Source: Mangrovicoccus ximenensis (GTDB lineage: Bacteria; Pseudomonadota; Alphaproteobacteria; Rhodobacterales; Rhodobacteraceae). Taken from it: a stretch of DNA of 39,928 nt. Made by a program: the position numbers and the translations under genes. Positions within the stretch are counted from its first letter, which is position 1, and each line of letters begins with the position of its first letter. Shown piece by piece: positions 25,985-34,382 of this stretch. The DNA lies in assembly GCF_003056725.1 (NCBI RefSeq), contig NZ_QBKZ01000013.1, positions 19,590 through 59,517 of the forward strand, read 5' to 3'. The notes beneath the pieces are model-generated. The model saw only the letters and a list, made by a program, of their open reading frames with translations, was not told where the DNA came from and ran no database searches.

Positions 25985-27025
25985 TCACGCCCGGCGGGCA
26001 CCGGGCGTGGGCTTGAGCACCACGTTCACCTCCGAGCCTTCCTTGATGTAGAGATCGCGGTGGCCCAGCGGCGTGCGGATGCCGTGCGCCCGGTAGCTTT
26101 CCCAGATCGCCAGCAGCACCTGGCTGCGGACATTGATCACGCCGTTCACCGGATCGTCGATCCAGAACCGCATCTCCAGGTTGACCGAGCTGTCGCCGAA
26201 GCTCATCAGCCGGCAGACCGGCGCCGGATCGGCCATCACCCGCGGCGTGTCCCGCGCCGCCGCCTCCGCGAGCTCCATCGCCAGGCGCACGTCGCAGTCG
26301 AAGGAGACGCTGATCGGCGTCAGCAGCCGCAGCCGGCGGTGGTTGTAGGACCAGTTGACGATGCGGGTGGAGATCAGCTCTTCGTTGGGCACCAGCCATT
26401 CGGTGCCGTCGCGCGTCGTCAGCGAGACATAGCGGGCATTGAGCGCGGTGACCCAGCCGAAGAGCTGCACCTCGCGGTTCGACGGATCGGACAGCTCCAG
26501 CACGTCGCCCGGCTTGATCGAGCGGTCCGAGAGCAGCAGGAGCCCGCTGATCAGGTTCGACATCGCCTTCTGCATGCCGAAGCCCAAGCCCACGCCGAGC
26601 GCGCCGGTGAAGAGCGCGAAGGCGCTGAGATCGATGCCGATGCTGGCCAGTCCGACCACCACGGCCAGCGCGACCAGCGTGAAGCGCAGCAGCTTGCCGG
26701 TCAGCACGCGCAGCGACGGCGTCATCCCGGTCGCGGCATTCATCTGGGTCTCGAGCAGCCGTGCCGCGGCCAGCGCGCCCCAGAGCAGCACGGTCAGCTG
26801 CACGGCGCCGCGCAGCAGGTCGAGCAGCGACAGGCGGACCGTGCCCAGCCGGAAGCCGATCTGGTCGAGCCAGACGATGGCCGGTTCCAGGAGGCCCATC
26901 ACGCTCAGCGCCGCGATGGCAAAGGCGCAGAGCGCGACCGTCCGCGACCAGAAGGCGTTGCGCACCAGCAGCGACAGCAGGCGCAGGCCGCACCAGAAGC
27001 CCAGAAGCTTGGCCGCCGCCGCCAT
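25985..27025 (-). CDS. MscS-family mechanosensitive channel, 5'-truncated
   Basis: The remaining 346 residues have several hydrophobic helices, then the pore-lining and beta-domain motif of MscS: FTGALGVGLGFGMQKAMSNLISGLLLLSDRSIKPGDVLEL, followed by GWVTALNARYVSLTTRDGTEWLVPNEELIS and the soluble C-terminal cage. Such channels release solutes on osmotic downshock. The protein begins in the middle of a membrane segment: at about 27025 the minus strand passes into the middle of a molybdenum hydroxylase gene on the other strand. Larger MscS proteins of this type have extra N-terminal helices or a periplasmic domain, which is lost here. Confidence 0.85.
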   Translation of the reverse strand: MAAAAKLLGFWCGLRLLSLLVRNAFWSRTVALCAFAIAALSVMGLLEPAIVWLDQIGFRLGTVRLSLLDLLRGAVQLTVLLWGALAAARLLETQMNAATGMTPSLRVLTGKLLRFTLVALAVVVGLASIGIDLSAFALFTGALGVGLGFGMQKAMSNLISGLLLLSDRSIKPGDVLELSDPSNREVQLFGWVTALNARYVSLTTRDGTEWLVPNEELISTRIVNWSYNHRRLRLLTPISVSFDCDVRLAMELAEAAARDTPRVMADPAPVCRLMSFGDSSVNLEMRFWIDDPVNGVINVRSQVLLAIWESYRAHGIRTPLGHRDLYIKEGSEVNVVLKPTPGARRA

Positions 27026-27039
27026 CAGCGACGGCCCGC

Positions 27040-28908
27040 GACGCGGGCATGCCGCTGGTGCACGAGGACTTCCCCGGAAACGAGATCTTCGTCCACCGGA
27101 TCGGCGACGCAGCGGCGGCGGAGGCCGCGCTGGCCGCCGCCCCGCATGTGATCGAGCGCCGGATCGTCATCAACCGCATCCACGCCAGCCCGATGGAGCC
27201 GCGCTCGGCCACCGGCCATTACGATGCGGAGCGGGACCACTACACGATCTGGGGCGGCGTGCAGCGCTCCTTCGCGGCGCGCGACATGCTGGCGGGCGAT
27301 GTCTTCGGCATCAGGCCGGACCAGCTCGACGTCGTGCCGGGCGATGTCGGCGGCTCCTTCGGGCTCAAGGGCTCGATGAATGTCGAGATGCCGCTGGTCG
27401 GCTGGGCGTCGAAGCGGATCGGCCGCCCGGTGAAATGGACCGCGACCCGCACCGAGGTGCTGACCGGCGACGACCATGCCCGCGACATCATCGTCGATGC
27501 GGCGCTCGGCTTCGGAGAAGACGGCCGGCTGCTGGGGTTCCGCGCCGCCACCGTGTCGAATATCGGCGCGCATGCCGGTTATTTCGGCTTCGCCCCGGCG
27601 GTGATGAACCTCGGCTCGATGGCCGGGCCGTACACCATCCCGGCAATGCATGTGGAGGCGGTCGGCGTCTGGACCCATACCGCCCCGGTCGCCCCCTATC
27701 GCGGCGCGGGCCGCCCGGAGGCCGCCCTTGTGATCGAGCGCATGGTCGACGAGGCGGCGCGGCTGCTCGGCATGGACCCGGCGGAGATCCGGCGGCGCAA
27801 CCTGATCCCCGAAGGCGCCTTTCCCTACCGGACGGCGCTGAGCTTCACCTATGACTGCGGCGAATTCGAAGCGGTGCTCGACAAGACGCTCGCCGCTGCG
27901 GATTGCGCGGGCTTCGCGGAACGCCGTGCGGCCTCCGAAGCGAAGGGGATGCTGCGCGGCATGGGGCTGGCCATGTGCATCGAGACCGCCGGCGCCGCCG
28001 GGCAGGAGAATGTCGCGCTGCGCTTCGCGCCGGATGGCCGCGTCGCGGTGCTGGCCGGATCGACCAATCACGGCCAGGGCCACGCGACGCTCTATGCCCA
28101 ATATCTCGGCGACGGGCTCGGCTATGAAGGCGGCGAAATCGAGGTGATCGAGAGCGACACGCGCGAGGTCCGCACCGGGGTCGGCACCGGCGCCTCGCGC
28201 AGCGCCGCCTTCGGCGCGGCGGCGATCACCGATGCGATCGGCAAATGCGAGGCGCGCGGCCGCCGGATCGCGGCGCATCTCCTGCAGGTCGGCGAGGCGG
28301 AGCTGGATTTCGCGGACGGCGTCTACCGCTCCGCCGGGGCCGGGATCAGCTTCCGCGAGGTGGTGCGCGCCGCTTTCGATCCGGCGATGCTGCCTGCGGG
28401 CATGGAGCCCGGTTTCCACGAGGAGGGCCTGGCGCGCTTCGAAGCTCCGAGCTTCCCCAATGGCTGCCATGTCTGCGAAGTGGAGATCGACCCCGAGACC
28501 GGCACGGTCGAGGTGCTGCGCCATGTGCTGACCGACGACGTGGGCTTCGAGGTCAACCCGATGCTGGTGCGCGGCCAGCTCCATGGCGGGGTGCTGCAGG
28601 GCGCCGGGCAGATCCTGATGGAGGACATCGTCCATGATCCGGAGGGCCAGATCCTGACCGGCTCCTTCATGGATTACGCGATGCCGCGCATGTCGGATTA
28701 CTGCATGGTCGAGGCCGGGAGCCATCCGGTGCCGACGTCCACGAACCCGGCAGGCGTCAAGGGCGCGGGCGAGAGCGGCACGGTGGGCGCGATGCCGGCG
28801 CTGGCCAATGCGATTGCCGATGCGCTGGCCTGCCGCGGCGCCGAGCTTCCGCAGATGCCGATGACCCCCGCGAAGATCTGGGCGGCGCTGCAGGCCGCTG
28901 GGGCATCC
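27040..28908 (+). CDS. Xanthine dehydrogenase/CoxL-type molybdenum subunit, both ends altered
   Basis: The large molybdopterin-binding subunit of a molybdenum hydroxylase. Features: GVQRSFAARDMLA, VVPGDVGGSFGLKGSMNVE, PYRGAGRPEAALVIERMVDEAARLLG (the form with RGAGR rather than the CSFR of true CO dehydrogenase), STNHGQGHATLYAQYLGDGLG, and TNPAGVKGAGESGTVGAMPALANAIADAL with the catalytic Glu. About 620 residues remain of a usual 750-790: the N-terminal part is missing where the gene abuts mscS. At the other end KIWAALQAAG is close to the natural end, but the stop codon is lost and the frame runs on to 29100 over the OLD gene. Substrate unknown; no medium or small subunits nearby. Confidence 0.88.
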
Positions 28909-28919
28909 ACCGCATCAGT

Positions 28920-29735
28920 TCAATTGGGCGTTGCCGCGGCAGCGATGTATTTGCCAAAATCACGCGTCATGCCGCAGGCCAGAGCCGCTTTCGCGGCCTC
29001 CTCCACTGCTTTCGGGTTGGTCAGCGCAAGAGCATCCTCGAACGTGCTGGGCGTGATGGCTTGGGTCTGCGTGCCCTGTGTCACCTCTTGCGGGATCTGA
29101 TAGGAGACTGCAATGGTCTGGGAGGTATCGGTGTGGCAGAGTTTGTTTGCCGGCGCAGCCATCAGCTTGTCCACCTCTGTCATCTCGGGGAGCCAAGATT
29201 TCAGAGCGTGGTTCGTGGTTTCCTGAGCGGCCCCCGAGCGCGGCCGGGCCGATTTCCAGGCATTCCTTTCGCCTTTACCTTTGCCTTTCTTGACCTCGAT
29301 TTTTACCTTCGTCGCGGCATCGAGATCGGTGATGATCAGCGTCGGCACCTCCAGCGCCTCGATCAAGGGCCGCATGCGGTGTGCGTGGCTGCCCCCCCAG
29401 CCGTAGGAAGGAAAGATAAGCCACTGCAAGGTCAGGGTAATGATGCTGGATCAGATGTGGCAGCAGGATCCGCTCTGCGGCGCCCTCGATCACGACGATG
29501 GCGTCGGCGAAGAATAGATCAAAATGTGTGCTCAGCAGATACCGCGTCACGATGCGTTGGGTTTCCGTATCCTCGCCAAAAAGCCCAGTCATATTCGCCA
29601 CGGTGGCAGTGGGCACAACTCCGTGATCAGGCAGCTCGCGTTTAAAATAGCGCAGCTCCTCAAACGCCGCAGCGTGCGCGATATGGCCTGAATGGGTGCT
29701 CACGACCAACTGGGTGGCAAATGCGGCCTCTTTGT
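28920..29735 (-). pseudogene. OLD-family ATP-dependent nuclease, frameshifted and 5'-truncated
   Basis: OLD-family proteins pair an ABC-type ATPase with a TOPRIM nuclease and often act in phage defence. Seen: QLVVSTHSGHIAHA (ATPase D-loop/H-loop), FEELRYFKREL, and the TOPRIM part IVVIEGAAERILLPHLIQ with GGSHAHRMRPLIEAL and PTLIITDLDAA (the acidic metal-binding residues). The Walker A half is missing: the gene is cut at about 29735 by an IS5 remnant. A run of seven C (29392-29398; G on the coding strand) shifts the frame between YLSFLRLGG and SHAHRMRPL; six would restore it. The C-terminus is intact, with a stop at 28920-28922. Confidence 0.82.
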
Positions 29736-29860
29736 GCAACAAGGCCGATTTCCAGTTTGTAGTACGGTAGCGGGCAGGTCCGGGCTTCGTCATGGCAGGT
29801 TCTTAACCCACCGGATTCACCCAGTGAATCCCGGAAGCCGATGGGTTCTGCAACAACGCC
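29735..29860 (-). mobile_element. IS5-family insertion sequence remnant (left end)
   Basis: On the minus strand, from 29860, GGCGTTGTTGCAGAACCC looks like an IS5-group terminal repeat, followed by a short leader and an ATG at 29793 that begins MTKPGPARYRTTNWKS, the N-terminus of IS5-type DDE transposases. After 16 codons the transposase stops matching at a second terminal-like sequence, GGCCTTGTTGCA (29746-29735), in the same orientation. Only about 125 bp remain. It cuts both the OLD gene (left) and the integrase gene (right), and suggests an IS nested in an IS followed by deletion. Confidence 0.7.
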
Positions 29861-30176
29861 GATCAGCGGCTTCGGCAAGCCCTTCACGTCGAACGGCTTC
29901 GGCAACCGGATGCGCAAATGGGCGGATGCGGCAGGGCTAAAGAATTGCAGCACGCATGGCCTGCGCAAGGCTGCCGCCGCGCGGCTCGCGGAAAAAGGCT
30001 GCACCGAGAAAGAGATAATGGCGATCACCGGGCACCGCACCAGCAAGGAAGCGACGCGCTACACCCGGGCGGCGAGCCAGAAGACCCTTGCCGACAGCGC
30101 CATGGCGAAGCTATCCCGGACGGCACAAGGGGAAGAGAGTGGCCCCACCCCACGAACGGCTAAATTTGAAAGGTGA
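29861..30176 (+). pseudogene. Tyrosine recombinase (integrase) C-terminal fragment at tRNA-Phe
   Basis: Reads GKPFTSNGFGNRMRKWADAAG, STHGLRKAAAARLAEKGC, EIMAITGHRTSKEATRYTRAA, with the Arg (HGLRK), His-x-x-(Arg/His) and Tyr of the tyrosine-recombinase active site all in place. The N-terminal arm- and core-binding domains are gone, replaced by the IS5 remnant. The stop at 30174-30176 lies about 50 bp from the 3' end of tRNA-Phe, so this is the integrase of an element that used that tRNA as attachment site. Confidence 0.88.
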
Positions 30177-30226
30177 GACCACTTCGGACCCCAGATGCCT
30201 GATAACGAAAGAAGCCTAGAAACTAG

Positions 30227-30301
30227 TGGTGCCCGGGGGCGGAATCGAACCACCGACACGAGGATTTTCAATCCACTGCTCTACCCCTGAGCTACCCGGG
30301 C
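30227..30301 (-). tRNA. tRNA-Phe (GAA anticodon)
   Basis: Minus-strand cloverleaf: acceptor GCCCGGG with CCCGGGC, D-arm GCTC/GAGC, anticodon loop TTGAAAA (anticodon GAA), T-loop GTTCGATTC, discriminator A, and encoded CCA at 30229-30227. The anticodon stem has one T-T mismatch. It sits after yacG as in relatives, and its 3' end faces the integrase fragment. Confidence 0.95.
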
Positions 30302-30389
30302 ACGGGCTTGAGCGGTGTGTTCCTCCGCTCGGGTTTCGGCTGTCTATTCAAGGTCGCCGGGGGTGTCCAGAGCCAAAATCAAAAAAACT

Positions 30390-30557
30390 TCAATGACGCT
30401 GCGGCAGGTCCTGTCCGCCATCGTCATCGGGCTCGTCATCCGCCGGGATCGCGTAGGATCCGGTCAGCCAGCGGGCCAGGTCGACATCCGCGCAGCGCCG
30501 CGTGCAGAACGGACGGTAGCGCGGATCGGCCGGTTTTCCGCAGACCGGGCAGCTCAT
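30390..30557 (-). CDS. yacG: DNA gyrase inhibitor YacG
   Basis: A 55-residue zinc protein: CPVCGKPADPRYRPFCTRRC has the CxxC...CxxxC zinc site, and ADVDLARWLTGSYAIP the conserved helix. In E. coli YacG binds and inhibits GyrB. The ATG at 30557 overlaps the stop of the RNase gene (ATGA). It is the last gene of infA-maf-RNase-yacG before tRNA-Phe. Confidence 0.93.
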   Translation of the reverse strand: MSCPVCGKPADPRYRPFCTRRCADVDLARWLTGSYAIPADDEPDDDGGQDLPQRH

Positions 30558-31585
30558 GCCGGGATGTCGTGCAGCGGCAGGCGCTCGCGCTTGCGCTGCA
30601 GCTCGGCATGGCCCAGCGGCGTCCAGCCGACGAAGGCGGTCTCCACCGGATCGTCGCGCAGCGCCGCCTTCAGGACCTGCTCCCAGCGGGTGCGGTCCTT
30701 CTTCGGCATCGGCGCGAGGTCGAGCACGATCTGTCCCGACAGGCCCTTGAGCCGCAGCAGGCGCGGCAGGGCGCGGGCAGCCGCGATGTTTGCCTTAAGT
30801 CCGGCCGCCGGCGACGTGTCGCCTCCGGTATTGACGTCGACCGCGACCAGCGCGCGGGTCGGCTCGACATAGATCGACGCCCCGCCTTCCAGCTCGGCAC
30901 GGGCCCCGAGAATGCCCTCGATCAGCTCCTCGGCCCCGAAATGCGCGAAGGCCGCCGGATCTTCGAGGACCTCGTCGGGCTCGGGCCAGTCGCGCCAGGC
31001 CAGATCCGCAGGCTCGGGACCGTCGACCAGCAGTTCGGGCTCGCCTGCAAGATCGGCGCAGACCTGCCCGGCAAGCTCGGCCATCGAGGCCAGGTCGTCG
31101 GCCAGCTCCTCGGCCGTCGCCTCGCCCGCGGCCGATCGCAGGATCGCGCCATGGCCGGGTTCCAGCTCGATGCCATGGGCCACCGCGGCAATCTTCTCGC
31201 GCAGCTCCTCGTCGCGGATCTGGCGCGAGATGTTCACCCCCGGCGCATTCGGGGTGACGATGGCATAGCGGCTCTTGAACAGCAGCTTGGGCGTCACCGG
31301 CACGGCCTTGCCGGGCTCGGCATAGCCGGTCACCTGCACCAGCAGGGTCTCGCCCGGAGCCAGGCCCTTGCCCTGCCGGAAATACCCCTTTTCCCCGCCG
31401 CCGAGGCTGAGGATCACGCCGCCCTGCCCCTTCAGCGGCCGGTCGACCCTGGCGCGGTAGATCGCGCCGATCGCCGGGCGGTCGTCTTCGGGCGCGACCA
31501 GCACGTCCTCGAGCACGCCGTCCTTCAGCAGGATGGCCGTGTGGCGGCCGCGCCATTCTCCGAGGAGAACCTGGTATCCGTTCAT
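30554..31585 (-). CDS. Ribonuclease E/G family protein (short form)
   Basis: A 343-residue member of the RNase E/G family. It has the S1-like start with [31 protein letters not shown], then [19 protein letters not shown], and the nuclease motif [15 protein letters not shown] with one catalytic Asp; [13 protein letters not shown] holds the second. The zinc-link Cys pair and the C-terminal scaffold of full RNase E are absent, as in other short forms found next to maf. Both ends overlap neighbours by ATGA, so translation is coupled. It probably takes part in rRNA or mRNA processing; the precise role is not established. Confidence 0.85.
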   Translation of the reverse strand: MNGYQVLLGEWRGRHTAILLKDGVLEDVLVAPEDDRPAIGAIYRARVDRPLKGQGGVILSLGGGEKGYFRQGKGLAPGETLLVQVTGYAEPGKAVPVTPKLLFKSRYAIVTPNAPGVNISRQIRDEELREKIAAVAHGIELEPGHGAILRSAAGEATAEELADDLASMAELAGQVCADLAGEPELLVDGPEPADLAWRDWPEPDEVLEDPAAFAHFGAEELIEGILGARAELEGGASIYVEPTRALVAVDVNTGGDTSPAAGLKANIAAARALPRLLRLKGLSGQIVLDLAPMPKKDRTRWEQVLKAALRDDPVETAFVGWTPLGHAELQRKRERLPLHDIPA

Positions 31586-32160
31586 GCGGAAACTCCCATG
31601 ACTGGGTAGCCGAAGCTGCGCAGCAGCGCCGCCGTCTCGGCAAGGGGAAGACCGACGATGCCGGTGAAGGAGCCCTCCATCCAGGCGACGAAGGAGGCCG
31701 CGCGGCCCTGGATGGCATAGCCCCCGGCCTTGCCTTCCCATTCGCCGCTGGCGACATAGGCCTCGATCTCGGCCTCGGTGATGCGCTTCATGCGGATCTG
31801 GCTGCTGACGACGCGGCCGCGCACAACCCCGTCGCGGCGCAGCGCCACGGCGGTGATCGCCCGGTGGCGGCGGCCGGACAGCAGCCGCAGGAAGGCGCGG
31901 GCCTCGTCGGCATCCGCGGGCTTGCCGAGGATGCGGCGGCCGACGGCGACGGTGGTATCGGCGCAGAGCACCAAGTCCCCCGCCTCCGCCGGAACGGCGG
32001 CAACCTTGTCGGTCACGATTCGATGGCAATAGACCCGCGGCAGTTCACCTGCGCGCGGGTCCTCGTCGATGTCGGGGGGAAGGATCGCGTCCGGGACGAT
32101 GTCGAGCTGCGACAACAGCTCCCGCCGCCGGGGCGAGCCCGATCCCAATATCAGTCGCAA
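31582..32160 (-). CDS. maf: Maf family nucleotide pyrophosphatase
   Basis: A 192-residue Maf protein, which hydrolyses non-canonical or canonical nucleoside triphosphates. It starts with the family signature [17 protein letters not shown], followed by the metal-binding Glu/Asp region [20 protein letters not shown] and [13 protein letters not shown], and [24 protein letters not shown]. Its start is 9 bp after the infA stop, in the same operon. Confidence 0.95.
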   Translation of the reverse strand: MRLILGSGSPRRRELLSQLDIVPDAILPPDIDEDPRAGELPRVYCHRIVTDKVAAVPAEAGDLVLCADTTVAVGRRILGKPADADEARAFLRLLSGRRHRAITAVALRRDGVVRGRVVSSQIRMKRITEAEIEAYVASGEWEGKAGGYAIQGRAASFVAWMEGSFTGIVGLPLAETAALLRSFGYPVMGVSA

Positions 32161-32169
32161 GGCTGGACC

Positions 32170-32388
32170 TTACTTGAAGCGGTAGTTGATCCGACCCTTG
32201 GTCAGATCGTAGGGGGTCATTTCCACCTGGACTTTGTCGCCGGCAAGAACACGGATCCGGTTCTTGCGCATCTTTCCTGCCGTGTGTGCGATGATCTCAT
32301 GGCCGTTTTCCAGCTCGACCCTGAACGTCGCATTCGGCAGGAGTTCCTTCACGACACCAGGAAATTCGAGCATTTCTTCCTTGGCCAT
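32170..32388 (-). CDS. infA: Translation initiation factor IF-1
   Basis: A 72-residue S1-domain protein beginning [20 protein letters not shown], with [40 protein letters not shown], which is diagnostic of IF-1. It binds the A site of the 30S subunit during initiation. The ATG at 32388 is the family start; a GTG six bases earlier is not needed. First gene of the infA-maf-RNase-yacG operon. Confidence 0.97.
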   Translation of the reverse strand: MAKEEMLEFPGVVKELLPNATFRVELENGHEIIAHTAGKMRKNRIRVLAGDKVQVEMTPYDLTKGRINYRFK

Positions 32389-32414
32389 GGTCACTCCACG
32401 ATTGATTACGATGG

Positions 32415-32438
32415 CATTCCGGGCCTGAGTCCGGAATG
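32415..32438. promoter_or_regulatory. Hairpin in the infA leader
   Basis: Perfect 8-bp arms CATTCCGG (32415-32422) and CCGGAATG (32431-32438) lie 27 bp upstream of infA. It could be an RNA structure affecting translation, or a protein site; nothing decides between these. The rest of the gap between infA and the phosphatase (32439-32713) shows no gene. Confidence 0.5.
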
Positions 32439-32713
32439 AGCGTGTAGATGCGCCGAAACACGGTGCAAATCAAGGGCACGAATCGTTCCGGCGGCGAATG
32501 TTACCGGGAATCCCCTGCAAAATCCCTGATCGGGGCCGCGACCTAGCAGGCTGCTGAAATAGTCGGGCCTCGACGCCGTTTGCAGAACATGATTCATCTG
32601 CATGCGGCCGTCGCGCGGCTGCTGCGGCAGCGACCGGCGGCAGGCCAACCCGTTGCACGGGGCTTGCTTTCCAGCCGCGGGCACGGCTGCCGCGGCGGAA
32701 GGAGCAAAGTTAA

Positions 32714-32732
32714 TTTGACAGTTTTGTGACAG
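32714..32732. promoter_or_regulatory. Pho-box-like site before the acid phosphatase gene
   Basis: On the minus strand, CTGTCACAAAACTGTCAAA matches the PhoB-box layout (two CTGTCA-type repeats at 11-bp spacing with an A/T-rich spacer). It lies about 57 bp before the phosphatase ATG and overlaps TTGACA, a -35-like hexamer. Phosphate-starvation control of a secreted phosphatase makes biological sense. The box points away from the gene, which is less usual. Confidence 0.6.
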
Positions 32733-32788
32733 TTGCGCAGTCTCCGTCGGTATCAGACCGGATTCCCGACAGCCCCAAGGATTGCCCG

Positions 32789-33655
32789 ATGACTTTGCGT
32801 ATCAGCCGTTCCGTTTCCGCCCTTGCCCTCGCCGCCGCGCTGGCGCTGCCCGCCGCCGCGCCGGTCCTCGCGCAGGAGGCGGTGCCGCAGAACGACCTGA
32901 TGAACGCAACCGTCTGGATGGAGACCTCGGTCGAGTACAAGGCGACGGTGATGCAGCTCTACAAGATGGCGCAGGCGCAGCTCGATGCCGCGCTCGCCGA
33001 CAGCGCCTGGACCGCCGTGCCGGACAAGCAGGGCGAGGGCTATGAGGATCTGCCGGTCGCGATCATCTCCGATCTCGACGAGACCATGCTCGACAACGGC
33101 AACTACCAGGCGTCCCTGGTGGTCCGCGGCACCAGCTACAGCTCGTCGGAATGGGCCGATTACGTTGAAAGCCAGACCTCCGGCGCGGTGCCGGGCGCGG
33201 TCGATTTCGCCAATTACGCCGACGGCAAGGGCGTGAAGGTCTTCTACGTCTCGAACCGCAAGGAGCCGGGCAAGGAGGCGACCATCGCCAACATGGAGGC
33301 GCTCGGCTTCCCGATGGGCGGCAATGTCGACACGGTGCTTTTGCGCGGCGGCAAGGAGGAATGGGGCTCCGCAAAGGAGAACCGCATCGCCCATGTCGCA
33401 GAGAACTACCGCGTCGTCCTGCTGATGGGCGACAATTTCGGCGATTTCTCCGACGCGGCCGATGGCAGCCTCGAGGAACGCGATGCGGCGCTCGAGGCGG
33501 CGATGGATCATTTCGGCCATGACTGGATCGTGTTCCCGAACCCGGAATACGGCTCCTGGGAATCCGCGACCTTCGGCGGCGACTGGTCGCTTTCCGGCGA
33601 CGCGCGGCGCCGGATGAAGATCGACGCGATGGAGGCCTGGACCCCCGCGCAATAG
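32789..33655 (+). CDS. Secreted class C (e(P4)-type) acid phosphatase, HAD superfamily
   Basis: A 288-residue phosphomonoesterase with signal peptide (MTLRISRSVSALALAAALALPAAAPVLA, cleavage after ALA). Haemophilus e(P4) proteins are lipoproteins; here no lipobox Cys is seen, so it is probably soluble in the periplasm. The HAD motif 1 VAIISDLDETMLDN has the nucleophile and acid Asp pair, VKVFYVSNRKE is motif 2, and VVLLMGDNFGDFSDAAD is motif 4. It should release phosphate from nucleotides and other esters. A Pho-box-like site precedes it and a terminator follows. Confidence 0.92.
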   Translation: MTLRISRSVSALALAAALALPAAAPVLAQEAVPQNDLMNATVWMETSVEYKATVMQLYKMAQAQLDAALADSAWTAVPDKQGEGYEDLPVAIISDLDETMLDNGNYQASLVVRGTSYSSSEWADYVESQTSGAVPGAVDFANYADGKGVKVFYVSNRKEPGKEATIANMEALGFPMGGNVDTVLLRGGKEEWGSAKENRIAHVAENYRVVLLMGDNFGDFSDAADGSLEERDAALEAAMDHFGHDWIVFPNPEYGSWESATFGGDWSLSGDARRRMKIDAMEAWTPAQ

Positions 33656-33708
33656 GTCCGTCCCGGACCGCAGGTTTCCGTCCGGCCGGGGAGGGCCGTG
33701 GACGGAGG

Positions 33709-33739
33709 ACGCCCTTCCGGTCTTCCGGGAGGGCGTTTT
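33709..33739 (+). terminator. Intrinsic terminator after the acid phosphatase
   Basis: ACGCCCTTCCGG pairs with CCGGGAGGGCGT (one mismatch) around a TCTT loop, followed by TTTT on the plus strand. Confidence 0.85.
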
Positions 33740-33924
33740 GCTGCCCGCCCGGGCGGCGGCGTTGCGGCAGGGCCTCTGGACGGGACCGCCTCCCCGGATG
33801 CATTCCGCGCCGCGGGATTGCGGCGGACTGCGCGGATGCCCCGGCAGGTGCGGAACCGGGCCTTTCGGCGGTCTTGCGGAGCGCGCCGGCGCAGCCTAAG
33901 GGACCGGAAACCAACGGAGGGTCC

Positions 33925-34317
33925 ATGAGCACCAAGGCCATCATCACCGCCTATTACGAAGCCTTCAATGCAGGCGACACCCAGACCATGCTGGATCTGC
34001 TGACCGACGATGTGGAGCACCACGTCAACCAGGGCGGCATCCGCAAGGGCAAGGATGTCTTCGCCGAATTCTGCGCGCATATGGACCGCTGCTATTCGGA
34101 AAACCTCACCGACATGGTGATCTTCGCCGAAGGCGACCGCGCCGCTGCGGAATTCACCGTCAACGGCACCTACAAGGCCGATGACGAGGGGCTGCCGCCT
34201 GCCAAGGGCCAGACCTACCGTCTGCCCGCGGGCACGTTCTTCACCCTGCGCGACGGCAAGATTTCGCGGGTGACGACCTATTACAATCTCGAGGACTGGA
34301 TCGCCCAGGTCTCCTGA
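33925..34317 (+). CDS. NTF2-like/SnoaL-type protein
   Basis: A 130-residue protein with the cone-shaped NTF2-like fold pattern: IITAYYEAFNAGDTQTMLDLLTDDVEHHVNQGG at the start, then MVIFAEGDRAAAEFTVNGTYKADDEG and TFFTLRDGKISRVTTYYN at the end. Family members include ketosteroid isomerase-like enzymes and ligand-binding proteins; the function here is unknown. An acggagg ribosome binding site precedes the ATG at 33925. It stands alone between two terminators. Confidence 0.85.
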   Translation: MSTKAIITAYYEAFNAGDTQTMLDLLTDDVEHHVNQGGIRKGKDVFAEFCAHMDRCYSENLTDMVIFAEGDRAAAEFTVNGTYKADDEGLPPAKGQTYRLPAGTFFTLRDGKISRVTTYYNLEDWIAQVS

Positions 34318-34348
34318 GACCGTCCTTCTCCGCCTGGCGCGGGGGAGG

Positions 34349-34378
34349 GGCCGGGAGGGGGCGCGCCCCCTCCCGGCC
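34349..34378. terminator. Long perfect hairpin between convergent genes
   Basis: A 30-bp perfect palindrome with 15-bp GC-rich arms and no loop bases lies between the NTF2-like gene (+) and the M32 peptidase (-). It probably ends transcription from both sides. Confidence 0.65.
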
Positions 34379-34382
34379 TTGT

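Noticed and set aside
28920..30176. Intact phage-defence system next to tRNA-Phe
   Set aside because: The OLD gene lacks its ATPase half and has a frameshift, and the integrase lacks its N-terminus; what remains is decayed.
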